From: CAYSFW01 sp964620675
Lineage (GTDB): Bacteria; Pseudomonadota; Gammaproteobacteria; UWMA-0217
Length of the DNA stretch: 38,830 bases
Direction of reading: 5' to 3'
Assembly: GCA_964620675.1 (NCBI GenBank)
Contig: CAZUJU010000036.1
Coordinates: 1 to 38,830 of the forward strand
The first letter of the stretch is position 1. The number at the start of each line of letters is the position of its first letter. Shown here piece by piece: positions 23,479 to 32,132 of this stretch. The notes beneath the pieces are model-generated. The model did not search any database. It was given only the letters and a program-made list of their open reading frames with translations, and was not told the origin of the DNA. The position numbers were made by a program, and so were the translations under genes.

Positions 23479-24014
23479 GAGCTGGCTCCTTCACGCAGGC
23501 GTGCGATCAGCGGCAGAATTTTCTCTTGCAGCACTTCGGGTGTAACGGGGCCGATATGTTTGTGCTGGATCAGCCCTTGCTGATCGATGACATAGGTCTC
23601 CGGTGCACCATAGACCCCCCAATCGATGGCGATCCGGCCGTTGGCGTCGACGGCGACACTCGCATAGGGGTCGCCCAACGCGATCAGCCACTTGCGGGCG
23701 TCGTCGTCGTTGTCCTTGTAGTTCAGGCCGACGATCGGAATATCGGTCTCGCGACTCAAACGCACCAGCGTCGCATGCTCGGCGCGGCAGGACGCGCACC
23801 AGGTCGCCCACACGTTCATCAGCCAGATTTGACCCTTATAGTCGGCGGGTGTGATGGTCTTGCTCGTATCGTGCAGGCTCGGCAGTGCGAACGTGGGCGC
23901 CGGTTTACCGATCAGCGGCGATGGCACCTCGCGTGGGTCCAGGCTCAGACCCATATAGAGAAATGCGCTAATGCCGAGGAAGATGATCAGCGGAATCAGA
24001 AATCGCAGCTTCAT
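23475..24014 (-). CDS. ccmG: Periplasmic thioredoxin-like CcmG/DsbE
   Basis: A 179-aa membrane-anchored thioredoxin-fold protein with an N-terminal helix, the LDPREVPSPLIGKPAP family segment and the active site WCASC (Cys73, Cys76). The cis-proline loop region GAPETYVID is present. It reduces CcmH/apocytochrome disulfides using electrons from DsbD-type proteins. It overlaps ccmF and ccmH by 4 nt each. Confidence 0.95.
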   Translation of the reverse strand: MKLRFLIPLIIFLGISAFLYMGLSLDPREVPSPLIGKPAPTFALPSLHDTSKTITPADYKGQIWLMNVWATWCASCRAEHATLVRLSRETDIPIVGLNYKDNDDDARKWLIALGDPYASVAVDANGRIAIDWGVYGAPETYVIDQQGLIQHKHIGPVTPEVLQEKILPLIARLREGASS

Positions 24015-25993
24015 GCGGCCCCCGGCACCGGCGCCGGACCCGCGGCGCCTTTCCTTGCCTCGGCTTGCGCGTAGCGGTAGCGGCGATCGGTGGCGGCGAC
24101 GATGCCGCCTGCGCCCATGATCAGCGCGCCGAGCCAGATCCAGCGCACGTAGGCCTTGTAATAGATGCGCAAACTCCAGCGTTCGCCACCGAGCGGCTCA
24201 CCCAGCGCGACATACAGATCACGGGTCAAACCCGGATCAATCGCAGCTTCGGTCATCGGGTTGCCGCCGCTTTTGTAGTTGCGTTTTTCCGGGTGCAATA
24301 CGGCGATCTCGCGCCCGTCCTGATAGACCTTCACGGTGCCGCGCGACGCGGTGTAGTTCGGGCCGCGATGATCGCCGACACCGTCGAAGATAAAGGTATA
24401 TCCAGCAATTTCGTGCGATTCGCCTTTGCCGATACCGATATCCTTTTCAACGCTGTAGAGGCTGGTTAAGGTGATGCCGACAATAAACGCGCCGATGCCG
24501 AGATGCCCGAGCACCATACCGAAGAAGTGACGCGGGGTTTGCAGCAGCGCTTGAACCTTGTTTCGGCGGTTGGAAATGCGCTCATAGATCGCGTAAAGCG
24601 TGGAGAGGGCGATCCAGAACGCCAGCGTCATCCCGATCGCGGCGAGCCACGAAAATGAACCCATGACGAATCCCGGGAACGCGAAACCGGCGATGATGCT
24701 GACGCCGAATGGAATGGTCAGCGGGCCGAGGAGTTCGCGTGGATCCTGGCGTTTCCAGCGGGTGATCGCGCCGACGCCGAGCAACAGCGCGAGTGGCGCG
24801 GTCACCGGCAGGAACACGCTGTTGAAGTACGGCGGGCCGACTGAGATCTTGCCGAGGTTGAGCGCATCGAGCAGCAACGGGTAGAGCGTGCCGAGCAGTA
24901 CGGTGCCCGCTGCGGCGAGCAATAGCACGTTGTTGATCAGCAGCCCGGTTTCGCGCGATACGAGATCGAACTTGACGTACGAGCGGATCGCGGAGGCGCG
25001 CCAGGCATAGAGCAGCAGTGATCCACCGACCACCACCCCGAGGAAGAAGAGAATGAACACGCCCCGGGTGGGGTCGGTCGCGAACGCGTGCACTGACGTC
25101 AGCACGCCGGAGCGGACCAGGAAGGTGCCGAGCAGGCTGAGCGAGAAGGTGGTGACGGCGAGCAGCACGGTCCACGCGATAAAGACGCCACGCTTTTCGG
25201 TCGCCGCGAGGGAATGCATCAGCGCAGTGCCGACCAGCCACGGCATGAACGATGCATTCTCAACCGGATCCCAGAACCACCAGCCGCCCCAGCCGAGTTC
25301 GTAATAGGCCCACCAACTGCCAAGCGCGATGCCGATGGTCAGGAACATCCAGGCCAGGCTGGTCCAGGGCCGTGCCCAGCGCGCCCAGGTATGGTCGAGT
25401 TTGCGCCCGAGCAGGGCCGCGATCGCGAACGAGAACGCAACCGAGAAGCCGACATAGCCGAAGTACAGCATCGGCGGATGGACAATGAGACCGAAATCCT
25501 GCAGCAGCGGATTGAGATCGCGCCCGTCGGCGGGTACATTGAGCAGACGCTCGAACGGGCTGGAGGTGAACAGAATGAACGCCAGAAAGCCGATCGCCAC
25601 CATGCCCATCACCGCAAGCACACGGGCGACGAACTCGTCCGGTATCGAGCGGCTGTAACGTGCGACCGCCGCGCTCCAGCCGGCCAGGATCAGCATCCAC
25701 AGCAGCAGCGAGCCCTCGTGGCCGCCCCACACGCCGGAGATGCGGTACATCAACGGCAGCAGCGAGTTCGAATGATGCGCCACGTAGGCGACCGAGAAAT
25801 CGTTGGCGATGAAGCTGTAGGTCAGTATCGCGTAGGAGATGCCGACGAAGGCGAACAATGCGTAAGCCGCCGGCCGCGCCACCGCGATCCAGTTGGGCAA
25901 GTTCATTTGCGCGCCGACGAGTGGAACCGCGGACTGCACGACCGCGATACCGAGCGCGATGATCAGCGCGAATAATCCGAGTTCGGGGAGCAT
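24011..25993 (-). CDS. ccmF: Cytochrome c haem lyase subunit CcmF
   Basis: A 660-aa integral membrane protein with about 15 helices. The WWD domain ELGWGGWWFWDPVENASFMPW and flanking conserved histidines bind haem delivered by CcmE. It joins haem to CxxCH motifs together with CcmH and CcmI. The start lies 18 nt after the ccmE stop. A second ccmF-like gene occurs at 34024, about 8 kb away. Confidence 0.96.
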   Translation of the reverse strand: MLPELGLFALIIALGIAVVQSAVPLVGAQMNLPNWIAVARPAAYALFAFVGISYAILTYSFIANDFSVAYVAHHSNSLLPLMYRISGVWGGHEGSLLLWMLILAGWSAAVARYSRSIPDEFVARVLAVMGMVAIGFLAFILFTSSPFERLLNVPADGRDLNPLLQDFGLIVHPPMLYFGYVGFSVAFSFAIAALLGRKLDHTWARWARPWTSLAWMFLTIGIALGSWWAYYELGWGGWWFWDPVENASFMPWLVGTALMHSLAATEKRGVFIAWTVLLAVTTFSLSLLGTFLVRSGVLTSVHAFATDPTRGVFILFFLGVVVGGSLLLYAWRASAIRSYVKFDLVSRETGLLINNVLLLAAAGTVLLGTLYPLLLDALNLGKISVGPPYFNSVFLPVTAPLALLLGVGAITRWKRQDPRELLGPLTIPFGVSIIAGFAFPGFVMGSFSWLAAIGMTLAFWIALSTLYAIYERISNRRNKVQALLQTPRHFFGMVLGHLGIGAFIVGITLTSLYSVEKDIGIGKGESHEIAGYTFIFDGVGDHRGPNYTASRGTVKVYQDGREIAVLHPEKRNYKSGGNPMTEAAIDPGLTRDLYVALGEPLGGERWSLRIYYKAYVRWIWLGALIMGAGGIVAATDRRYRYAQAEARKGAAGPAPVPGAA

Positions 25994-26011
25994 GGTGGGC
26001 GATCTCCGTGG

Positions 26012-26446
26012 TTACTGTTGCAGCGATTTTGCGGCATCGATGGCGTAGGCAGCCTCGGGCGGCATGTAGGACTCGTCGTGTTTGGCCAGCACTTCCTCGG
26101 CCCGAAACACGCCGTCCGTACTCAGGCGACCGCGTGCCACCACGCCCTGCCCCTCCTTGAACAGGTCCGGCAGAATGCCGTTATAGACCACCTTGACGTC
26201 TGCTGCGGTATCGGTGACCACGAACTGCACGTCGAGATTCTGATCGGCGCGGGTGAGGCTGCCTTCCTTAACCATGCCGCCGATCCGGAAGAGCCGGTCC
26301 ACCGGCGCCTCGTTCGCGAGCACCTGGGTCGGGCTGAAGAAGTAGGCCAAGTTGCTGCGCAGCGCTTGAATGACGAGGGTGGCCGCGACGGCGACACCGG
26401 CGAGGGCGATTGCGGCGAACAGTATGCGTTTTTGCCGGGGTTTCAT
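26012..26446 (-). CDS. ccmE: Haem chaperone CcmE
   Basis: A 144-aa protein with one N-terminal membrane anchor and a periplasmic OB-fold domain. LAKHDESYMPPE contains the haem-binding His123 and Tyr127. It receives haem from CcmC and carries it to CcmF. The ATG at 26446 overlaps the ccmD stop (ATGA), which fixes the start; an upstream in-frame stretch is ccmD sequence in another frame. Confidence 0.95.
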   Translation of the reverse strand: MKPRQKRILFAAIALAGVAVAATLVIQALRSNLAYFFSPTQVLANEAPVDRLFRIGGMVKEGSLTRADQNLDVQFVVTDTAADVKVVYNGILPDLFKEGQGVVARGRLSTDGVFRAEEVLAKHDESYMPPEAAYAIDAAKSLQQ

Positions 26447-26616
26447 GGTTTGCGTGCCTCCAGCCGGATCAGGCGTTTGACGCGATTGACGATAGTGTGC
26501 CGGTGGTGGCGCAGAAACCAAATTTCCGCTATCAGCAGCGCGGCGGTCATGCCGTACGAGCTCCAGACGAAAAATGCGTAACCGCCCTGGCTAAAAAAAT
26601 CTGAAATAGTCTTCAC
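26443..26616 (-). CDS. ccmD: Small haem exporter subunit CcmD
   Basis: A 57-aa protein: one membrane helix (VWSSYGMTAALLIAEIWFL, about residues 17-35) and a basic tail ending RLEARKP. CcmD is needed to release holo-CcmE from CcmABC. Its GTG start overlaps the ccmC stop (GTGA) and its stop overlaps the ccmE ATG (ATGA), so it fits exactly between the two genes. Confidence 0.9.
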   Translation of the reverse strand: MKTISDFFSQGGYAFFVWSSYGMTAALLIAEIWFLRHHRHTIVNRVKRLIRLEARKP

Positions 26617-27356
26617 GCGCGGACCTCCGGCAGCTCGGCGACCCAGGTGGCTTGTCGCTCACGCAACAGGATGATGTTGCGCACCCGGGCGAAAATTGTC
26701 GCGAACGAGTACATCCAGAACCCGAAAGCTGTAATCAGCATGGCAAACAGGATATTACTCTCGACGGTCTTGAGCGAGGATTGCTGATGGAGCGCCGCGC
26801 ACTGGGTGGGGTCCGGGCAGTTGACCGACCAGAAGATGATCGGAATGCAGACCAGACCGACGATGGCAAGCAATGCCGAGGCCCGGTCGGCGCGCCGGGT
26901 GTCATCGATGGCCGACTGCAGTGCCATGTACCCGACATACAGAAACAGCAAAATTAATTCCGAGGTCATGCGCGGATCCCAATCCCACCAGGTGCCCCAG
27001 CTGGTCTTGCCCCAGAAGGCGCCGGTCCAGAGCGCGATAAAGGTGAACAAGGCGCCGGTCGGTGCGGTTGCCGCAGCCATCATGAACGATAGCCGGGTAT
27101 TGAATACCAGGCCGACGACCGCCCAGCCGACCATGACCACGTACAGCCACATTGACATCCAGGCCGCGCCAACGTGGGGATAAATAATGCGGTAATACTG
27201 TTTCTGGTCGCTGAGGATGTCGGGCGTCTGAAAAAAGCCCCAATACAGCCCGACCGCAACACAGACCAGCGCCAGCGCGGCAAACCACGGAATGGCGCGC
27301 CCCGCGAATGGATAGAAGGTCGCCGGTGACGCCAGCTTGAACCAGTGAATCTTCAC
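26613..27356 (-). CDS. ccmC: Haem exporter subunit CcmC
   Basis: A 247-aa membrane protein with six helices. The WWD motif WGTWWDWDPRMTSELILLF and histidines in YPHVGAAW and LHQQSSL place haem at the outer face. It loads haem onto CcmE. It follows ccmB by 9 nt. Confidence 0.95.
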   Translation of the reverse strand: MKIHWFKLASPATFYPFAGRAIPWFAALALVCVAVGLYWGFFQTPDILSDQKQYYRIIYPHVGAAWMSMWLYVVMVGWAVVGLVFNTRLSFMMAAATAPTGALFTFIALWTGAFWGKTSWGTWWDWDPRMTSELILLFLYVGYMALQSAIDDTRRADRASALLAIVGLVCIPIIFWSVNCPDPTQCAALHQQSSLKTVESNILFAMLITAFGFWMYSFATIFARVRNIILLRERQATWVAELPEVRA

Positions 27357-27365
27357 ACAAACCTC

Positions 27366-28037
27366 TTACTCGACCGAAATTCTCAGCGCCGCGGCGCTGG
27401 CCCACGGTGCAAACGTCATGGCCAGGATCAGGAACGCGCCGAGCAGCAGCAAATAGGGCTGCGTATCGCCACCTTCGAGCAGGCTCGCACTCACCGCACC
27501 TGCGCCATAGACCAATACCGGAATGTAGAGCGGCAGCACCAGCAGCGAGATCAGGATGCCGCCGCCGCGCAGTCCGAGCGTGAGCCCCGCGCCGATCGCG
27601 CCGATCAGGCTCAAGACCGGGGTGCCGAGCAGCAACGCCACCATCATGGTGGTGGTTGCGACCGCGGGCAGATCGTATTGCAGCCCGACCAGCGGTGCAA
27701 TCAACACCAGTGGTAGGCCGGTCAACAGCCAGTGCGCGGTGATTTTGCCGAGCACCAGCACCGCGAGCGGCTGCGGCGTCAGCAGCATCTGTTCGAGCGT
27801 GCCATCCGCAAAGTCGCTGGCGAATAGCCGTTCCAGCGCGAGCATGGAGGCGAGCAGGGCTGCAATCCAGGCCACGCCCGGGGCGATAAAACGCAGAATC
27901 TTAGCCTCCGCGCCGACGCCGAGCGGAAACAAGCTAACCACGATAATGAAGAAAAACAAGGTCGTGAGCACGTCGGTACGCCGCCGCATGGCGAGCGTCA
28001 GATCGCGCGTGAGAACGGTGCGAAAGGCGCGCCACAT
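27366..28037 (-). CDS. ccmB: Haem exporter membrane subunit CcmB
   Basis: A 223-aa membrane protein with six helices. The start MWRAFRTVLTRDLTLAMRR and LFPLGVG segment are typical of CcmB. It forms the CcmAB ABC transporter with CcmA, needed for releasing haem-loaded CcmE. It is separated from ccmA by an unusually long 141-nt gap. Confidence 0.94.
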   Translation of the reverse strand: MWRAFRTVLTRDLTLAMRRRTDVLTTLFFFIIVVSLFPLGVGAEAKILRFIAPGVAWIAALLASMLALERLFASDFADGTLEQMLLTPQPLAVLVLGKITAHWLLTGLPLVLIAPLVGLQYDLPAVATTTMMVALLLGTPVLSLIGAIGAGLTLGLRGGGILISLLVLPLYIPVLVYGAGAVSASLLEGGDTQPYLLLLGAFLILAMTFAPWASAAALRISVE

Positions 28038-28178
28038 CGGTTCAGACGGCCGTTGGGGATGGCTTGGGTGGCGTCATGCGGGTCTCAAGCTCGGAATTGG
28101 GTTCGGAGAAATCGTCAGATTGCGGTCCGGGAATCGATGCGTCGCGAGCATTCGCGCGGCGATGGCAAGCAACCCGAC

Positions 28179-28796
28179 TCATGCGGCCAGGTGCAGGCGC
28201 TGGATCTGACCCGAGGTCAGCGGCACTTCCTGGTGGGTGGTCAGAATCACGATACCACCGCGTTGCACGAATGCGGCGATGATTTGCTGGAGTTGTTCGA
28301 CTGCGGCGACGTCGAGCGCGGTGAAGGGTTCGTCGAGCACCCAGATCCGCGCGCTCGATAACAGCAAGCGGGCCAGCGCGACCCGGCGCTTTTGCCCTTG
28401 CGACAACACCTTGGCCGGCAGGTCCTCGAATCCGGCCAGACCGATTTGGCGCAAGGCCTCACCGATCGCGGCCGGGGCGGCATCGTCGGCGTCGAGCGCG
28501 GCGGCGATGTGGAGGTTCTCCTCCGCGGTCAGATCGAGTTTGATGCCGTTCAGGTGCCCGAGGTAAAGCAGGTCCTTGCGGTATTCCTCGCCTTGCTCGG
28601 CGACCGGGCGCCCATTCCAGCGAATTTCCCCCGCGCTGGCGAAAAACAAGCCGCATAGCGTGCGCAGTAGGGTGGTTTTGCCGCTCCCGTTGCGTCCGAG
28701 CACATGCAGCAACGAACCCGGTTGCAGCGCGAAGCTGACCTCGTCGAATAACTGGCGATCGCCACGTTCGCAAGAGAGGGAAAGAACTTCCAGCAT
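28179..28796 (-). CDS. ccmA: Haem exporter ATP-binding subunit CcmA
   Basis: A 205-aa ABC ATPase. Walker A is GRNGSGKTTL, the signature LSQGQKRRVALARL and Walker B IWVLDEPFTALD. The signature's QKRRVALAR form is typical of CcmA. It is the first gene of the minus-strand ccm operon; ccmB follows after 141 nt of non-coding sequence. Confidence 0.95.
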   Translation of the reverse strand: MLEVLSLSCERGDRQLFDEVSFALQPGSLLHVLGRNGSGKTTLLRTLCGLFFASAGEIRWNGRPVAEQGEEYRKDLLYLGHLNGIKLDLTAEENLHIAAALDADDAAPAAIGEALRQIGLAGFEDLPAKVLSQGQKRRVALARLLLSSARIWVLDEPFTALDVAAVEQLQQIIAAFVQRGGIVILTTHQEVPLTSGQIQRLHLAA

Positions 28797-28915
28797 CGAG
28801 CAGCGTTTCGGGTCCGGTTACAACAGGGTTGGCAAGTTTACGACATAACTCCGCTTAGCGGATGCGTTTATCGCCGTGGGTTCATCGTTTGGCTGGCGCG
28901 CATCGCGTTCCGCGC

Positions 28916-29614
28916 TCAGAGCGATGGCTCGCAGAGTTCGCGTAATCGCGTGCAATCGGAGACTGCGAGTTCGCCGTCGCATTCCTCCAGCAGGCCACGA
29001 GTTTTCAGTTTGCGGACCTCGCGGCACAAAGTTTCCGGCGTCATTGCGAGCAAACTGGCGAGATCGGTGCGACGCTTCGGGATGCCACGCAGCAGGCCGT
29101 CGGTCTGACTGCACTCGAGGCGATCGATCAGATAGGCGGCGATGCGTTGCTCGGCGGTGAAATGCTGGTTGTGCTCCAGTCGTAGCATCCAGCGTTTGGA
29201 GTTAACACTGAGGGTACGCAACACTCGTTGCTGCAACTCCGGTCGTTGTTGGACGAACCGGGCGAAAGGCCGGGCCGGAAAGACCGCGAGCCAGCAGGTC
29301 TCGATCGTCTGCGCGGTGAATGGATAACGCTCGCCGGAATACATCGCTTCGAGGCAGAACAGGTCGTCCGGATAGACCAGACCCAACACCCGTCGCCGAT
29401 GATCGCCGGCGTTACGACACAGCTTGACCAACCCGCTGATCAATAGGTGGATTTCATGACATTGCGCGTCCTGCAGAAACAAGGCGCGTTGGTCGTCTAT
29501 TACCTTCTGCTCGCAGAGCCCGGTCAGGCTTTCAAAATCCGCCCGCGGCAACGCGCCGAAAAGCTCCGTGTTGCGCAACTGGCTGGCGAATTGTTGGGCT
29601 TCGTAGCGGCTCAT
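28916..29614 (-). CDS. Crp/FNR-family regulator (DNR/NnrR-like)
   Basis: A 232-aa regulator with a cyclic-nucleotide-type beta-barrel domain (about residues 20-130), a dimerisation helix and a C-terminal winged helix (RTDLASLLAMTPETLCREVRKLKTRGLLE). The recognition helix ETLCR keeps the Glu and Arg of the E-SR motif used by FNR/DNR proteins on TTGAT-N4-ATCAA sites, with Ser replaced by Cys. The N-terminal Cys cluster of FNR is absent, so a haem/NO-sensing DNR or NnrR type is more likely. The start at 29614 gives the usual N terminus; in-frame ATG at 29695 is possible. A box at 29705 suggests autoregulation. Confidence 0.85.
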   Translation of the reverse strand: MSRYEAQQFASQLRNTELFGALPRADFESLTGLCEQKVIDDQRALFLQDAQCHEIHLLISGLVKLCRNAGDHRRRVLGLVYPDDLFCLEAMYSGERYPFTAQTIETCWLAVFPARPFARFVQQRPELQQRVLRTLSVNSKRWMLRLEHNQHFTAEQRIAAYLIDRLECSQTDGLLRGIPKRRTDLASLLAMTPETLCREVRKLKTRGLLEECDGELAVSDCTRLRELCEPSL

Positions 29615-29704
29615 CCGGGTCGAACACTCGGTCGCGGTGAAAGGGCGGTGCGTGCCCCTAGGTGTTTTCACGGACAGTATCTTGGCGGACCGCATCAAGA
29701 TGAC

Positions 29705-29718
29705 TTGAGGCAGATCAA
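29705..29718 (-). promoter_or_regulatory. FNR/DNR-type box upstream of the Crp/FNR gene
   Basis: TTGAGGCAGATCAA fits TTGAN-N4-ATCAA. On the minus strand GATACT (29681-29676) is a good -10 box, which places the box centre near -42, the class II position. Autoregulation is inferred. Confidence 0.6.
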
Positions 29719-29847
29719 GAAACGTAGCACCCGATGACCCGATCGGCAGATTTCGAATGATTCGTTAACCTGGATTAAGAAGTTGCCCCCTGTTCGTAGG
29801 TTGGCCGGACGGAGCTTAGTCTTTTTTGACGAATCTCAAAATCGGCA

Positions 29848-29861
29848 TTGATTTCGATCAA
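29848..29861 (+). promoter_or_regulatory. Perfect FNR/DNR box upstream of fccAB
   Basis: TTGATTTCGATCAA is a perfect TTGAT-N4-ATCAA site inside the longer dyad GCATTGAT-TTCG-ATCAATGC (29845-29864). It is about 190 nt upstream of the fccA start. No -10 box is clear at the expected spacing, so activation versus repression is unresolved. Confidence 0.7.
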
Positions 29862-30047
29862 TGCACGTATTGTCGGCGCGGGTGGAATTTTCCACATTAA
29901 GGCTGCGGAGATAGCAAACACGACTCGAACGCTGGCGCGATCGCGGCAGCCTGCGAGTGACACACGAACAACGATGCATGCGATGCGGCGATTCCACCCG
30001 ATCTGCATACAGTCGCACTTTCGACCAGCGAAACGGAGGAAACCAAC

Positions 30048-30629
30048 GTGAGAAAAACGCTCCTGTTTGCCTTGGCGTCCGCCGGGCTGATGGCAACATC
30101 CCCGGCCGGCGCGACGGACAGCATCAAAGGGCTGGCCGATACCTGCAACAACTGTCATGGCGTGGATGGCGTGAGCGCGGGCGCATCGATGCCGTCGCTC
30201 GCCGGTCTACCGGAGGCTTATCTCAGAGACACGATGCTCGAATGGAAAGCGGGCACCCGCTTTTCCGCGACGATGGGGCGGCTCATCAAGGGCTACAGTG
30301 ACGAAGAAATTGCTGCGTTGGCCAAGTTCTTTTCCGAGAAGCCCTGGACACCGGTCGCGCAAGCCAGTCTCGATCCCAAGATGATCAATGAAGGGAAATG
30401 GGCCACCGATCGTTGTGTCGAATGCCACGGTGAAAAGGGCAGCGAACCGGACAACGACAAAACGCCGCCACTCAACGGTCAATGGGCCAAGTACCTCGAA
30501 CTCGAGATCCTCAAATATCGCGACCCGCAGATCAACATGCCGCACGAAAAGATGCGGCAATCCAACAGTCGTCTGACCGAAGAGGAAGTGGTTGGCCTTT
30601 CCCACTACTACGCCAGTCAGCAGAAATGA
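30048..30629 (+). CDS. fccA: Dihaem cytochrome subunit of flavocytochrome c sulfide dehydrogenase
   Basis: A 193-aa periplasmic cytochrome with a signal peptide (cleavage near GATDS, residue 22) and two CxxCH haem sites, CNNCH at 33 and CVECH at 123, in two similar domains. This matches FccA, which takes electrons from the FAD subunit and passes them to small c-type cytochromes. GTG start with GGAGGA upstream. fccB follows directly. Confidence 0.92.
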   Translation: MRKTLLFALASAGLMATSPAGATDSIKGLADTCNNCHGVDGVSAGASMPSLAGLPEAYLRDTMLEWKAGTRFSATMGRLIKGYSDEEIAALAKFFSEKPWTPVAQASLDPKMINEGKWATDRCVECHGEKGSEPDNDKTPPLNGQWAKYLELEILKYRDPQINMPHEKMRQSNSRLTEEEVVGLSHYYASQQK

Positions 30630-30643
30630 AACAGGGGACCCCC

Positions 30644-31939
30644 ATGAGCCTAACCGATCGCCGCAAATTTCTGATGGCCCTGGCGGCCGCGCCGCTGGCC
30701 TCCTTGCTCACCGTCCCGCGCCAGACCCACGCCGCCGCGAAAAAAAGCGTGGTTGTCATCGGCGGAGGTTTTGGTGGTGCCACGGCCGCCAAGTATATCC
30801 GCATGATGGATCCGGGCATTACCGTGACCCTGATCGAGCCGAACAAGACCTATACCTCGTGCCCCTTGTCCAATGAGGTCATCAGTGGTCACCGAACGAT
30901 CGAAAGCCTGCAAATCGGGTACGGCGGATTGGCCAAGCGCGGCATCAAGGTCGTGCACGACCATGCCGCCGCGATCGATACCACCAAGAAAATCGTAACC
31001 ACACGGGGCAAGAATGCCGTCGCTTACGATGCGCTGGTGGTTTCACCTGGGATTGAATTCGCCTACGAGGCGGTGGAGGGGTACTCGGAAAAGGTCGAGA
31101 CGGAAATCCCTCACGCCTATAAGGCCGGCGTGCAAACCGCGTTGCTGAAGAAACAGCTCGAGGGGATGAAGGACGGGGGCGTATTCATTATTTCAGTCCC
31201 CAAGGCGCCGATTCGTTGCCCGCCCGGACCCTACGAGCGTGCGGCGCAGGTCGCGCACTACTGCCTCACTCATGGCAAGGCCAAGAGCAAGGTGCTGATT
31301 CTGGATTCGAATGACACCTTCGCCAAGAAGGGTCTGTTCGAGCAGGCCTGGAAGGCGCTCACGCCGGACATGATCGAGTGGGTGCCGGCATCGTCCGACG
31401 GCAAGGTGACGCGCATCGACCCTAAGACGCGCACTGCGTTTACCGAATTCGGCAACCACAAGGCCGATGTACTCAACGTGATTCCACCACACCGTGCTGG
31501 TGGCATTGCGCTGGGGTCGGGCCTTGCGAATGCTAACGGCTGGTGCGAAGTCGTGCCGATGACCATGGAGTCGGTGGCGCATAAGGATGTCTACGTGCTC
31601 GGTGATGCCTGCGTCGCGGGCGAATTGCCAAATTTCCCGATGCCGAAGTCGGCGCATATGGCGATGACTCAAGCTAAGGTTGCGGCGGGCGCCATCGTTG
31701 CGAAGTTCAATGGCCAACCGCCGCCCAAGCCGTATTACGCCAATACCTGTTACAGCCTCGCGTCGCCGGATTACGGATTCTCCGTGGTGCAGGTCTATCG
31801 CGTGGAGAACAACCAGTTTGTCTACGTGCAGGAGGCCGGTGGCGTGTCGCCGGTCGAGGCGCCGGCTTTGCAGCGCAAGCTTGAGGCAGAGTACGCCGTG
31901 GGCTGGTTTAACAACGTGATGGCGGATGCCTTCGCGTAA
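30644..31939 (+). CDS. fccB: Flavoprotein subunit of flavocytochrome c sulfide dehydrogenase
   Basis: A 431-aa periplasmic FAD enzyme oxidising sulfide to sulfur/polysulfide. It has a Tat signal (DRRKFLMAL), an N-terminal FAD fold (VVVIGGGFGGATAAKYI), the flavin-binding cysteine in TSCPLSNEV (Cys73, Cys42 of the A. vinosum enzyme) and the redox cysteines in RCPPGPYERA (Cys192) and NTCYS (Cys369). AGGGGA precedes ATG at 30644; an ATG at 30626 overlapping fccA is an alternative giving six extra residues. It is cotranscribed with fccA. Confidence 0.95.
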   Translation: MSLTDRRKFLMALAAAPLASLLTVPRQTHAAAKKSVVVIGGGFGGATAAKYIRMMDPGITVTLIEPNKTYTSCPLSNEVISGHRTIESLQIGYGGLAKRGIKVVHDHAAAIDTTKKIVTTRGKNAVAYDALVVSPGIEFAYEAVEGYSEKVETEIPHAYKAGVQTALLKKQLEGMKDGGVFIISVPKAPIRCPPGPYERAAQVAHYCLTHGKAKSKVLILDSNDTFAKKGLFEQAWKALTPDMIEWVPASSDGKVTRIDPKTRTAFTEFGNHKADVLNVIPPHRAGGIALGSGLANANGWCEVVPMTMESVAHKDVYVLGDACVAGELPNFPMPKSAHMAMTQAKVAAGAIVAKFNGQPPPKPYYANTCYSLASPDYGFSVVQVYRVENNQFVYVQEAGGVSPVEAPALQRKLEAEYAVGWFNNVMADAFA

Positions 31940-32012
31940 CCCGTCGTTGCTGACCATGCATTCGAACCGACGGGGTACCGTCACCACCGATACGAAGAAC
32001 CGAGGAGAGAAG

Positions 32013-32132
32013 ATGAAAACACCGAACAGACCGATTCGAGAACCGTGGCAATCCGCAGATTTTGTGATCCGATCGGGATTGCCCATCGGGCCGGCCCTAA
32101 GCCTTGAGAAAAACGTGGAGGTGCTGCAATGA
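32013..32132 (+). CDS. 39-aa micro-ORF coupled to the octaheme reductase gene
   Basis: It opens at an ATG preceded by GAGGAGA with 5-6 nt spacing and encodes 39 aa beginning MKTPNRPIREPWQS and ending LEKNVEVLQ. Its TGA overlaps the ATG of the next gene (ATGA), the signature of translational coupling. No signal peptide, membrane helix or known domain is visible. It could be a leader peptide that gates translation of the octaheme enzyme, or a small accessory protein. Recognised from position and ribosome site only. Confidence 0.5.
   Translation: MKTPNRPIREPWQSADFVIRSGLPIGPALSLEKNVEVLQ

Larger units (their letters stand above)
29615..30047. other. Intergenic control region between the Crp/FNR gene and fccAB
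   Basis: This 433-nt divergent region has no gene. It holds two FNR/DNR-type boxes (29705-29718 and 29848-29861) and a 6-2-6 dyad, GTGGAA-TT-TTCCAC (29882-29895). It must contain the promoters for the regulator (minus) and for fccAB (plus). The region from 29720 to 29840 shows nothing else recognisable. Confidence 0.6.

Noticed and set aside
28916..29614. Canonical oxygen-sensing FNR
   Set aside because: The N-terminal cysteine cluster that holds the [4Fe-4S] centre of FNR is missing; a DNR/NnrR-like regulator fits better.
30626..30643. fccB start at the ATG overlapping the fccA stop
   Set aside because: Possible, but the ATG at 30644 has AGGGGA at a suitable distance and puts the Tat motif nearer the N terminus.
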